A stretch of DNA of 38,647 nucleotides from a virus. Shown here piece after piece: positions 15,640 through 24,588 of the stretch (positions are counted from its first letter, which is position 1; every line of letters starts with the position of its first letter). Below the pieces are notes generated by a model. It ran no database searches. It saw only the letters and a program-made list of their open reading frames with translations, and had not been told where the DNA came from. The DNA lies in the IMG/VR virus record IMGVR_UViG_3300025151_000113, positions 1 to 38,647 of that record. One strand, given 5' to 3'. Position numbers and translations under genes: made by a program.

Positions 15640-17852
15640 GTTACGAACAAACACTATACAAGATAGTAGAGCCTATTAAGAACACTACAATAACTAGACT
15701 TAATAGAACTAAAAAATGGAAATATGGATATAATAAAGAGCACGATATTGTTGTTATATCAAGAAATGGTACTATTGGCCAAATCTATGAAATACAAGGT
15801 TTGCAAATTGCTTTACCAATGCAACCAAAAAATGTGTATGTGCATGAAAAAAGAAAGTGGCAACAAATAGCATATCCCAAAGAACTATCTAGATTAAAAA
15901 ATATATTTGACTGGAGATCATACCCTGAAGAATCAAAAGAACAGTGGTTTGATTATATAGATGAAGAGTTTAAAAGAAGAGAAGAAGGTTTTTGGTTTTT
16001 AAACGGAAAAGAACCAACATATTTAACAGGAACACACTACATGTATTTACAATGGAGCAAAATAGATGTAGGTGCACCTGATTTTAGAGAAGCTAATAGA
16101 TTATTTTATATATTCTGGGAAGCTTGTAAAGCAGATAAAAGATGTTATGGCATGTGTTATCTTAAAAACAGACGATCTGGCTTTTCTTTTATGTCTTCAG
16201 CTGAAGCAGTTAACCAAGCCACAATATCTAGCGATGCAAGGTTTGGTATATTATCAAAAACTGGAGCTGATGCTAAAAAAATGTTTACAGACAAGGTTGT
16301 ACCAATATCGGTTAATTACCCGTTCTTTTTCAAACCGATTCAAGACGGTATGGATAGACCTAAGTCTGAACTTGCTTATAGGGTTCCTGCAAGTAAGTTC
16401 ACGCGTAAAAAAATTACTGCTAACGAGAAGCAGGAAGACTTGGTTGGACTTGATACTACTATTGATTGGAAAAATACAGGTGACAACAGTTATGACGGGG
16501 AAAAACTTCAACTGTTAGTACATGACGAAAGTGGTAAGTGGGAAAGACCAGATAACATATTAAACAACTGGCGAGTAACAAAAACTTGTTTAAGATTAGG
16601 TAGTAGAATTATTGGTAAGTGTATGATGGGGTCAACATCAAACGCGTTAGATAAAGGAGGTGATAACTTTAAAAAACTATACAATGCATCAGACGTTACT
16701 CAAAGAAATAGGAATGGACAAACAAAGTCTGGCTTGTATTCTCTCTTTATCCCAATGGAATGGAACTACGAAGGCTTTATTGACGAATACGGACGTCCTG
16801 TTTTTGATACGCCTAGTGATGATGTCCTCGCCCCAGACGGAGAGTTAATAGATATAGGTGTAATTGATCATTGGCAAAATGAAGCTGATGGTTTAAAAAA
16901 TGACCAAGACGCATTAAACGAGTTTTATAGACAGTTTCCAAGAACTACAGAGCATGCGTTTAGAGATGAGGCACAAAACAGTATATTTAATCTTATTAAA
17001 ATATACGAGCAAATAGACTACAACGAAGAAATGTCAAGAACATTAGGTATTTCAACAGGTAGTTTTCAATGGGTTAACGGAGTAAAAGACACTAAAGTTA
17101 TATTTTATCCAGATCCAAAAGGTAGATTTAAAGTAAGCTGGGTACCACCAGTACACTTGCAAAACAATATAATAATAAAAAATGGAATCAAATATCCTGG
17201 CAACGATCATATGGGCGCTTTTGGCTGCGACAGCTACGATATTAGCGGTACTGTAGACGGTAAAGGCTCAAAAGGTGCTTTACATGGGTTAACTAAGTTT
17301 AGCATGGAAGACGCACCACCAAGCCAGTTTTTCTTAGAATATATAGCAAGACCACAAACAGCTGAGATATTCTTTGAAGACGTTTTAATGGCTTTAATTT
17401 ATTACGGGATGCCAATGCTCGCTGAGAACAATAAGCCTCGTCTATTGTATCATTTAAGAAGGCGTGGTTATAGAGGTTTTAGTATGAACCGTCCTGATAA
17501 AGTTTGGAATAAACTTTCAACAACTGAAAAAGAAATAGGTGGAATACCAAATACAAGTGAGGACATAAAACAAGCTCATGCTGCTGCAATAGAGATGTAT
17601 ATACAAGAAAAAGTTGGACAAACAAAAGAAGGCATTGGTAATATGTATTTTAATACAACTTTAAATGATTGGAGTAGATTTGATATTACTAAAAGAACAA
17701 AATACGATGCTACAATTAGTAGTGGGTTAGCAATAATGGCTTGTAATAGACATTTGTATAAGCCAAACCCTGCAATGAAAAAAGCACCGATAAATATACA
17801 AATTGCTAAGTATAGCAATAAAGGAACAAATTCAAAAATAATTAAACAATAA
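15636..17852 (+). CDS. terL: terminase large subunit (packaging ATPase-nuclease)
   Basis: Motor that cuts and translocates DNA into the prohead; 738 residues. The Walker A position reads K177-N-R-R-S-G-F-S184, lacking the usual GK[ST] lysine but matching the deviant lambda gpA form with the lysine moved to the front. Walker B is LLVHDE (293-298), with E298 as the likely catalytic glutamate. MGSTSN (331-336) fits the coupling motif. The nuclease domain starts at GCDSYDISGT with D532 and D535; D691 in RTKYDATISSG fits a later metal ligand. The N-terminal 130 residues contain a fibre-unlike helical lead-in typical of this family. The start overlaps the stop of the small-subunit candidate (ATGA) and the portal gene follows after one base. 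Confidence 0.93.
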   Translation: MSYEQTLYKIVEPIKNTTITRLNRTKKWKYGYNKEHDIVVISRNGTIGQIYEIQGLQIALPMQPKNVYVHEKRKWQQIAYPKELSRLKNIFDWRSYPEESKEQWFDYIDEEFKRREEGFWFLNGKEPTYLTGTHYMYLQWSKIDVGAPDFREANRLFYIFWEACKADKRCYGMCYLKNRRSGFSFMSSAEAVNQATISSDARFGILSKTGADAKKMFTDKVVPISVNYPFFFKPIQDGMDRPKSELAYRVPASKFTRKKITANEKQEDLVGLDTTIDWKNTGDNSYDGEKLQLLVHDESGKWERPDNILNNWRVTKTCLRLGSRIIGKCMMGSTSNALDKGGDNFKKLYNASDVTQRNRNGQTKSGLYSLFIPMEWNYEGFIDEYGRPVFDTPSDDVLAPDGELIDIGVIDHWQNEADGLKNDQDALNEFYRQFPRTTEHAFRDEAQNSIFNLIKIYEQIDYNEEMSRTLGISTGSFQWVNGVKDTKVIFYPDPKGRFKVSWVPPVHLQNNIIIKNGIKYPGNDHMGAFGCDSYDISGTVDGKGSKGALHGLTKFSMEDAPPSQFFLEYIARPQTAEIFFEDVLMALIYYGMPMLAENNKPRLLYHLRRRGYRGFSMNRPDKVWNKLSTTEKEIGGIPNTSEDIKQAHAAAIEMYIQEKVGQTKEGIGNMYFNTTLNDWSRFDITKRTKYDATISSGLAIMACNRHLYKPNPAMKKAPINIQIAKYSNKGTNSKIIKQ

Positions 17853-17853
17853 C

Positions 17854-20196
17854 ATGGCAGATTCTCTACATAAAGAATTTCCTTCTCAAGTTGTTAGTGA
17901 CTTAGAAAAAGTCTCTGACAAGTATGGGTTAAAAGTAGCTAGAGCTATTGAACTAGAGTGGTTTGATGGTCCTGCTTCTAACCGATATTCTCAAACACAG
18001 AGAAAGTTTCATAATCTTAGGTTATACGCGAGAGGTGAACAATCAATACAAAAATATAAAGATGAGTTATCTATAAACGGTGATTTGTCTTATTTAAATT
18101 TAGACTGGACACCAGTACCTATTATACCTAAGTTTGTAGATATAGTTGTAAATGGTATGGCAAATAGATCTTTTGATATTAAAGCTTATTCGCAAGATCA
18201 ATACGGTGTAGCTAAAAGAACTGACTACATGGAAGGTATATTAAAGGATATGAGAACAAAAGACTTTAATAAACAAGCCAAGCAGCAATTTAATATGGAT
18301 CTTTCTAAAAACGATCCTGAACAATTACCAGAAACATTAGAGGAACTAAGACTTCACATGCAGTTGACTTACAAACAAGAAGTTGAATTAGCAAATGAAC
18401 AAGCTATAAATGTTTTATTAGAAGGTAGTAAATACGATTTGACTAGAAGAAGATGTTTAGAAGACTTAACAGTATTAGGTATAGGTTGTGTAAAAACTAC
18501 TTTTGACTGGTCTGAAGGAGCTCAAGTACAATATGTTGATCCTGCTAATATAGTTTACTCTCATAGTGACTCGCCATATTTTGAAGATATATATTATATA
18601 GGTGAGGTAAAATACATACCAATAAACGAACTTGTAAAAGAGTTTCCACAGTTAACAGAAGTTGATCTTGAAATGATAGACAAGAGATATACTAGAATGG
18701 CTGACAACAGAATGCAAAGCTATAATAGAGATAGAAATAAAGTATCTGTATTATATTTTAATTATAAGACATACATGAACAATGTGTATAAAATTAAAAA
18801 GACTAGTACTGGTGGTGAAAGAGCTATTAAAAAAGATGATAGGTTTAATCCTCCTGCAGAAAAACAAATTGATTTTACAAGATTAGAAAAAGCACAAGAG
18901 GTATTATTTGAAGGAGCAAAAATATTAGGAACAGATATTATGTTAAAGTGGCAAAAAGCTGATAACATGATGAGAGATAAGAGTAATTTTAACAAAGTTA
19001 AAATGAATTATTCGTTAGTTGCTCCTAAAATGTATAGAGGTAAAATAGAGTCTGTTGTTAGTAGAATAACTGGTTTTGCTGATATGATACAGCTAACACA
19101 TTTAAAAATACAACAAGTATTATCTCGTATGGTGCCTGATGGTGTTTATTTAGATATTGATGGTTTAGCAGAAGTTGATTTAGGTAATGGTACTAATTAC
19201 AACCCACAAGAAGCATTAAATATGTTCTTTCAAACTGGTTCGGTAATTGGTAGATCTTTTACTCAAGATGGTGATGGTAATCCTGGTAAAGTACCAATAC
19301 AAGAAATATCAAATGGCGCTGGTGCTGGTGGTAAACTACAATCACTTATAGGTAATTATAATTATTACTTGCAAATGATTAGAGATGTAACCGGTTTAAA
19401 CGAAGCCAGAGACGCTTCAACACCAGATTCTAGATCGTTAGTAGGTATACAAAAGCTAGCCGCTGCTAATTCAAATGTAGCAACTAGACATATATTAGAT
19501 GCTAGTTTGTTTTTAACTGTTGAGGCTGCAGAGCAATTATCATTAAGAATATCTGACATTGTAGAGTATTCACCAACAAAAGATGCTTTTATACAAGCTA
19601 TAGGTGCTCATAACGTTGCAACACTAGAAGAGTTAAAAGAACTTCATCTTTATGACTTTGGTATATTTATAAACTTACAACCAGACGAAGAAGAAAAACA
19701 AGTATTAGAAAACAACATACAAATGGCTTTACAGCAAAAATTAATAGACCTAGACGATGCTATTGATTTACGTGAAGTTAAAAATATAAAAATGGCTAAT
19801 CAGCTTTTAAAAATACGTAGAAAAAAGAAAGCTGAAAAAGACCAACAAGCTGCTGAGAGAAATATGCAAATGCAGTCACAAACAAATCAACAGGCTGCAC
19901 AAGCTGCATCGCAAGCTAAAATGCAAGAAGAACAAGCAAAGCAAGAAGCTGCAATGAACATGGAAAAAACTAAAAACGAATTACAGTTACAATACATGAG
20001 AGAAGAAGCTAAGCTTAAAAAAGAGTTGATGGATCACGAGTTTGAAATAAATAGAAAACTCAAAGGTATGGAGGCAGATGCTAAAGTACAACAAGACAGT
20101 ATGAAAGAAGATCGTAAAGATCGAAGAGAAAGTCCAGAAAAGTTTGAATCATCAGGTAATGACGTGATGGGTCAAGGCTTGGATATGGACGTTTAA
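17854..20196 (+). CDS. portal protein
   Basis: Ring at the unique head vertex through which DNA passes; 780 residues, similar in size to portals of crAss-like phages. The N-terminal part has RKFHNLRLYARGEQSIQKYK and DWTPVPIIPKFVDIVVNGM, typical of portal wing/clip regions. The central part includes QVQYVDPANIVYSHSDSPYFED and a stem-like VTGLNEARDASTPDSRSLVG. From about residue 640 the chain is a long Gln/Lys/Ala-rich coiled coil (QMQSQTNQQAAQAASQAKMQ), ending acidic. Assignment rests on these motifs and on position between TerL and the scaffold/capsid genes. Confidence 0.88.
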   Translation: MADSLHKEFPSQVVSDLEKVSDKYGLKVARAIELEWFDGPASNRYSQTQRKFHNLRLYARGEQSIQKYKDELSINGDLSYLNLDWTPVPIIPKFVDIVVNGMANRSFDIKAYSQDQYGVAKRTDYMEGILKDMRTKDFNKQAKQQFNMDLSKNDPEQLPETLEELRLHMQLTYKQEVELANEQAINVLLEGSKYDLTRRRCLEDLTVLGIGCVKTTFDWSEGAQVQYVDPANIVYSHSDSPYFEDIYYIGEVKYIPINELVKEFPQLTEVDLEMIDKRYTRMADNRMQSYNRDRNKVSVLYFNYKTYMNNVYKIKKTSTGGERAIKKDDRFNPPAEKQIDFTRLEKAQEVLFEGAKILGTDIMLKWQKADNMMRDKSNFNKVKMNYSLVAPKMYRGKIESVVSRITGFADMIQLTHLKIQQVLSRMVPDGVYLDIDGLAEVDLGNGTNYNPQEALNMFFQTGSVIGRSFTQDGDGNPGKVPIQEISNGAGAGGKLQSLIGNYNYYLQMIRDVTGLNEARDASTPDSRSLVGIQKLAAANSNVATRHILDASLFLTVEAAEQLSLRISDIVEYSPTKDAFIQAIGAHNVATLEELKELHLYDFGIFINLQPDEEEKQVLENNIQMALQQKLIDLDDAIDLREVKNIKMANQLLKIRRKKKAEKDQQAAERNMQMQSQTNQQAAQAASQAKMQEEQAKQEAAMNMEKTKNELQLQYMREEAKLKKELMDHEFEINRKLKGMEADAKVQQDSMKEDRKDRRESPEKFESSGNDVMGQGLDMDV

Positions 20197-20220
20197 TTAA
20201 TTATTTAATATTATTATATC

Positions 20221-21324
20221 ATGGAAGAAAACAAAGAAGTAGTTGAAGAAACTACACAACAACCTGTGGAAGAAACCACAGAACAAGAATCACCGGTATC
20301 AATAAATGAAGATGGTGATTATAAAATAGATTTAACAAAAATACCAGAAGAACCAAAACCAGAAGAAAATGAAACCACAACAGAAGTTACAGAAGATAAT
20401 ACTGACGAAGGAGGAGTCGTTGAGAATGTTCAACCCGAGGACACCGGGGCCACACAAGAACAAGAAGAAGTACAGCCGGAAGTTGAAGCACAAGAAGAGG
20501 TAACGCAAGATGACCTAGCAAAGCTAAGACAATTTATGGAAGAAACTGGCGGTAGCTTAAGCGACTACGTAAAACTTAACACAGATGTTAATGAGTTAGA
20601 TGACTCAGAGGTTTTGCACGACTATTATAAAAGAACAAAACCACATCTTAACAACGAAGAAATTAATTTCATGTTAGAAGATCAGTTTTCATACGATGAA
20701 GACGAAGCTGATGACAAAGAAATAAGAAGAAAAAAACTAGCCTTAAAAGAGCAAGTTGCTGAGGCTAAAGCCTACTTAGACGGGCAAAAGTCTAAATACT
20801 ATGAAGAGATTAAAGGTAATTCTGCACAGCTTACGAGTGAGCAAGCAGAAGCAATTGATTTCTATAATAACTACACGCAGGAAGAAGAGCAACAAGCTAA
20901 AATTGTACAGATGCAAGCTGATGTATTCTTAGATAAAACCGAAAAGGTTTTTAACAACGATTTCAAAGGTTTTGAATTTAAAGTTGGTGACAAGCAGGTA
21001 ACATACAATGTTAGTAATATAGACAAAGTGAAGCAGCAACAAAGTGACATAAACAACTTTATCGAAAAGTTTTTGAATAAAGATAGTGTTATGGAGGACG
21101 CTGCAGGTTATCACAAAGGTTTATTTACAGCAATGAATCCTGACGCGGTTGCAAGTCATTTTTACGAGCAAGGAAGAGCTGACGCTATAAAAGAGTCAGT
21201 ATCTGAAGCTAAAAATGTTAATACTGCTAGACAATCACATTCAGTGACAAAAGACGGTATAACAGTTAGAGTTTTAGGTGATAGCTCAGATGACATGAAA
21301 CTGCGTATTAAAACACGAAACTAA
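20221..21324 (+). CDS. scaffold-like acidic protein before the capsid gene
   Basis: A 367-residue protein with an extremely acidic, Glu/Thr/Gln-rich disordered N-terminal third (residues 1-95). Helical segments follow (DDLAKLRQFMEETGGSL, EIRRKKLALKEQVAEAKAYL, QAKIVQMQADVFLDKTEKVF) and then a basic end (LRIKTRN). Acidic helical proteins located just upstream of the major capsid gene are commonly internal scaffolds. The basic C-terminus would suit capsid binding, as in P22-type scaffolds (inference). No protease motif is seen. It lies 24 bases after the portal and 27 before the capsid gene. Confidence 0.65.
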   Translation: MEENKEVVEETTQQPVEETTEQESPVSINEDGDYKIDLTKIPEEPKPEENETTTEVTEDNTDEGGVVENVQPEDTGATQEQEEVQPEVEAQEEVTQDDLAKLRQFMEETGGSLSDYVKLNTDVNELDDSEVLHDYYKRTKPHLNNEEINFMLEDQFSYDEDEADDKEIRRKKLALKEQVAEAKAYLDGQKSKYYEEIKGNSAQLTSEQAEAIDFYNNYTQEEEQQAKIVQMQADVFLDKTEKVFNNDFKGFEFKVGDKQVTYNVSNIDKVKQQQSDINNFIEKFLNKDSVMEDAAGYHKGLFTAMNPDAVASHFYEQGRADAIKESVSEAKNVNTARQSHSVTKDGITVRVLGDSSDDMKLRIKTRN

Positions 21325-21351
21325 TTATTAATTTAAAAACAATTTTAAAAA

Positions 21352-22809
21352 ATGGCAGTAACATTTCAAGGAACTGGTAAAATGACACCAGCTCCTATAA
21401 AACAAACACTGGCAACAAACTATATTGATTTTACTTCAGCTGATGAAAAAGGTTGGGCGCAACAATATTTGCCAGATTTAATTGAAAAAGAAGCTGAGAT
21501 ATTTGGTAACAGAACTATCTCTGGTTTCTTATCTAAAGTAGGTGCAGAAGAGTCTATGTCTTCTGATCAAGTTATTTGGTCAGAGCAGGGTAGATTACAC
21601 CTAACTTATACTAACTGTACGCTTGCTAACCAAGGTTCTGGTTCGCTTGATGGTGATGTAACAATTACTATGACAGCAGCTAAAGACGTTGATGGTGTTA
21701 CAATAGGTAACAACCACGGTGTAAGACCTGGTGACATGCTTTTAGTTAGAAAAACTACAGTTGTTAAGAAGTTTTTTGTAAACGCAGTAGCTTCAGGTGT
21801 AATAACTGCATTTGCTTATGACACTAACGCAGCTGATATGTCAACTGGTTTAACAGGTTCTGAAGCATGTACTATTATGGTATTTGGTTCTGAGTATGTT
21901 AAAGGATCTGTTGGTAGAGAAGGTGCTAACAAGCCACAATTCCAAACTAGAACTAACAAGCCAATCATATTAAAAGACAAGTATGAGATCTCTGGATCTG
22001 ATGCTGCTCAAATCGGTTGGGTTGAAATTTCTGGTGAAGACGGACAAAATGGTTACTACTGGTACTTAAAAGCTTCTGGTGATACTAAAGCTCGTTTCAA
22101 CGATTACTTAGAAATGGCTATGCTTGAGTCAGAAAAATCAACTGCTAACGCAGGTTCAAACCCAATGGTACCTTCAACTATTACTGGTGCAGCTGGTAAA
22201 ATTACTGGTACTGAAGGTTTATTTGCAGCTATCAACGATAGAGGTCACGTAACATCTGACTTCCAAAATGGTGTTGTAACTGCTGAGGTTGATGACTTAT
22301 TATCTAAGTTAGATGAGCAAGGTGCTATTGAAGAGAACATGATGTTCTTAAATAGAACTGTAACTCTTAACTTTGATGACTGGTTAGCTTCTTTAAATGC
22401 TTACCACTCAAGTGGTACTTCTTGGGGAGTATTTAACAACTCAGAAGAAATGGCATTAAACTTAGGGTTTACTGGTTGGAGAAGAGGTTCTTATGACTTC
22501 TATAAGTCTGACTTTAAATATCTAAATGATAAAGGTACAAGAGCATCTATCGGTAACATTACTGGTGTTATGATACCAGCAGGTGTATCTACTGTATATG
22601 ATGAGGTGTTAGGTAAAAACCTAAAAAGACCTTTCTTACACGTAAGATTCAGAGCTTCTAATATGGAAAGCAGAAAGTACAAAACTTGGACTACTGGTTC
22701 AGTTGGTGCTACTACTTCTGATTTAGATGCGATGGAAATGCACTTCTTATCAGAAAGATGTTTAGTAGTTCAAGGAGCGAACAACTTCTTACTAATGACT
22801 GCTGCATAA
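21352..22809 (+). CDS. major capsid protein, HK97-like
   Basis: Main shell protein, 485 residues. Position after a scaffold candidate, length close to that of crAss-like capsid proteins, and motifs such as WAQQYLPDLIEKEAEIFGNR, SSDQVIWSEQGRLH, an E-loop/P-domain region, and NFDDWLASLNAYHSSG support it. The C-terminal part (MHFLSERCLVVQGANNFLLM) fits the A-domain. No N-terminal delta domain is evident, which fits a separate scaffold. Codon use differs from the neighbours: about half the Phe codons are TTC by eye, while most other genes use mainly TTT. This is expected of a very highly expressed protein. A strong terminator-like hairpin follows. Confidence 0.85.
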   Translation: MAVTFQGTGKMTPAPIKQTLATNYIDFTSADEKGWAQQYLPDLIEKEAEIFGNRTISGFLSKVGAEESMSSDQVIWSEQGRLHLTYTNCTLANQGSGSLDGDVTITMTAAKDVDGVTIGNNHGVRPGDMLLVRKTTVVKKFFVNAVASGVITAFAYDTNAADMSTGLTGSEACTIMVFGSEYVKGSVGREGANKPQFQTRTNKPIILKDKYEISGSDAAQIGWVEISGEDGQNGYYWYLKASGDTKARFNDYLEMAMLESEKSTANAGSNPMVPSTITGAAGKITGTEGLFAAINDRGHVTSDFQNGVVTAEVDDLLSKLDEQGAIEENMMFLNRTVTLNFDDWLASLNAYHSSGTSWGVFNNSEEMALNLGFTGWRRGSYDFYKSDFKYLNDKGTRASIGNITGVMIPAGVSTVYDEVLGKNLKRPFLHVRFRASNMESRKYKTWTTGSVGATTSDLDAMEMHFLSERCLVVQGANNFLLMTAA

Positions 22810-22823
22810 GCATTATTTATATT

Positions 22824-22851
22824 AAGGATCGAGGCTTCGGCCTCGACCCTT
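22824..22851 (+). terminator. strong intrinsic terminator after the capsid gene
   Basis: The stem is AAGG, A, TCGAGGC at 22824-22835 against GCCTCGA, C, CCTT at 22840-22851, with one A-C mismatch and a TTCG tetraloop (22836-22839). A TATTTTATT tract follows at 22852. It is by far the most GC-rich element of its surroundings, 14 bases after the stop. Partial read-through could set high capsid versus lower downstream expression. Confidence 0.85.
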
Positions 22852-22880
22852 TATTTTATTAACTTATATTATATTATATT

Positions 22881-23702
22881 ATGGCAAAAAAAATAGAAAA
22901 GGCAGAGGTGCCGGTTGTTGAAACAGTTGTTGAAACACCAAAACCAAAAAGACAAGAGCCTAGCGTGCAAAAATCAAAAGACGGTTGGGTAATAAAAGAC
23001 AGAGTATACAGATTAGCTGGAGACAAATCACCTTTAACTTTTACAGTAAGAGCTAGAGGATTATATTGGTTTGACGAAGAAGCTGGATACGAAAGAGAAA
23101 TAAAATACTGTAGAAATCAAAAAACAGTATTTGTTGATGAAATGAAAGGAGATCAATTGCTTGGGTCTATAGTTTTTAGAAATGGTATTTTAGCTGTGCC
23201 TAAAAATGAAGTTATATTACAAAAGTATTTGTCGATATATCACCCACACAATGGTACTCATTATTTTGAAATAAAACCTCAAGAAAGAGCTATTAACGAG
23301 TTAGCTGATATAGAATTAGAAGTTGATGCGTTAGTTGCTGCGAGAACACTAGATATAGACATGACTGAAGCAATTATGCGTGTAGAGTTGGGTTCTAGCG
23401 TATCTAGAATGACATCTAAGGAACTTAAACGTGATTTACTTGTATTTGCTAAAAGAAATCCTAAATTGTTCTTAGATTTAATGGAAGACGATAACATACA
23501 TTTAAGAAATTTAGGTATAAAAGCTACAGAAAATGGATTGTTAACACTTTCACCAGATCAAAGAATTTTTACCTGGAGTTCTAACAACAGAAAACTACTA
23601 AACGTTCCTTTTGATGAACACCCATATTCAGCTCTAGCCGCTTGGTTTAAGACTGATGAAGGTATGGAGGTTTTAACTTCAATTGAAAAACAATTAAAGT
23701 AA
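22881..23702 (+). CDS. head-associated protein of unknown function
   Basis: A 273-residue protein between the capsid gene and the ring/connector genes. It has a low-complexity N-terminus (VPVVETVVETPKPKRQEPS), a beta-rich middle (DGWVIKDRVYRLAGDKSPLTFTVRAR, HNGTHYFEIKP) and a helical C-terminal half (ADIELEVDALVAARTLDIDM, SKELKRDLLVFAKRNPKLFL) ending AAWFKTDEGMEVLTSIEKQLK. Genes at this position in related phages encode auxiliary capsid or head-completion proteins, but no family signature is recognised. It is framed by hairpins, so it probably has its own transcript dosage. Confidence 0.55.
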   Translation: MAKKIEKAEVPVVETVVETPKPKRQEPSVQKSKDGWVIKDRVYRLAGDKSPLTFTVRARGLYWFDEEAGYEREIKYCRNQKTVFVDEMKGDQLLGSIVFRNGILAVPKNEVILQKYLSIYHPHNGTHYFEIKPQERAINELADIELEVDALVAARTLDIDMTEAIMRVELGSSVSRMTSKELKRDLLVFAKRNPKLFLDLMEDDNIHLRNLGIKATENGLLTLSPDQRIFTWSSNNRKLLNVPFDEHPYSALAAWFKTDEGMEVLTSIEKQLK

Positions 23703-23713
23703 AACAATAATAT

Positions 23714-23740
23714 GTAATCACCCTTATATAGGGTGGTTAC
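23714..23740 (+). terminator. intrinsic terminator before the connector genes
   Basis: GTAATCACCC (23714-23723) pairs with GGGTGGTTAC (23731-23740), ten pairs including one T-G wobble, around a seven-base A/T loop. ATTATTTT follows at 23741. It lies 11 bases after the preceding stop and 20 bases before the next start, a typical rho-independent terminator in the + direction. Confidence 0.8.
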
Positions 23741-23760
23741 ATTATTTTAAAAAAATATAT

Positions 23761-24582
23761 ATGGCATTAATAATAGCTGGTCAAACGACCATAAGTATAG
23801 ATACAGTTTACCAAAGAGTGTTAGCTCTGGCTAACAAAGAGCAAAGAGGCTATATTACGCCACAAGAATTTAACTTACATGCTAACCAAGCGCAGTTAGA
23901 TATATTTGAACAGTATTTCTATGACTTAGCTGCAATGGTAAACATGAATAAAAGAGCAGAAGCACCTCAAACAAACCCTGGAGCTAACAACCCATTAGAA
24001 CCAGATTTTGGTGACGCTGTAAACATACTAAGAGAAAAAATATCTATATACAAAGGAACAGACGTTGCTTTGACATACACTGCTGCTAATGGTAGTTTTA
24101 GTTTACCACCATTATCATCATCTATATATAGAACTGGTAGAATGTACTATTCTGGTACAGGAGGTTCTAGTATTCCATTACAACTTGTTGACTATTACGA
24201 TTTAGATCATATAAAAGAATTATATGACGCTAAAACTAATTCAAGATGGCACACTAACAATCAAGAAAACTTTTATTACACAGAAAACACAGACGGTACT
24301 TTTTCTTTATATAGAGAAAGCACAGGTAAAACTCCTTTAACAACAGGTTTAAAAATAGAAGTTGTAGCTGAAGTACCTAGAGAAGTTAACTGGGGATATG
24401 TTGTTGTAAACGAACAAGCATTATATAACGCTTCAACTTCAGTAGATTTTAACTTACACAGATCAGAAGAAACTAATTTAGTTATAAAAATATTAGAATT
24501 AGCTGGTATAACTATAAACAAAGCAGGTTTAGTGCAAATAGCAAGTAACGAAGAAGCACAAAACGATAAACAAACAAAATAA
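23761..24582 (+). CDS. head-tail ring/connector protein (structural)
   Basis: A 273-residue virion protein. Its N-terminal VYQRVLALANKEQRGYITPQEFNLHANQAQLDIFEQ-like region (residues about 17-52) is the hallmark of a ring or collar protein family seen in crAss-like and marine Bacteroidetes phages. The middle is beta-rich (TAANGSFSLPPL, YRTGRMYYSGTGG, LVDYYDLDHIKELYD). The C-terminal helix (ETNLVIKILELAGITINKAGLVQI) is followed by a polar tail. It probably stacks below the portal. Translation seems coupled to the next gene, six bases downstream. Confidence 0.65.
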   Translation: MALIIAGQTTISIDTVYQRVLALANKEQRGYITPQEFNLHANQAQLDIFEQYFYDLAAMVNMNKRAEAPQTNPGANNPLEPDFGDAVNILREKISIYKGTDVALTYTAANGSFSLPPLSSSIYRTGRMYYSGTGGSSIPLQLVDYYDLDHIKELYDAKTNSRWHTNNQENFYYTENTDGTFSLYRESTGKTPLTTGLKIEVVAEVPREVNWGYVVVNEQALYNASTSVDFNLHRSEETNLVIKILELAGITINKAGLVQIASNEEAQNDKQTK

Positions 24583-24588
24583 TATAAC

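Noticed and set aside
20221-21324. Acidic protein before the capsid gene as a head maturation protease
   Set aside because: No Ser-His or HExxH arrangement is visible; the long disordered acidic part and helices suit a scaffold.
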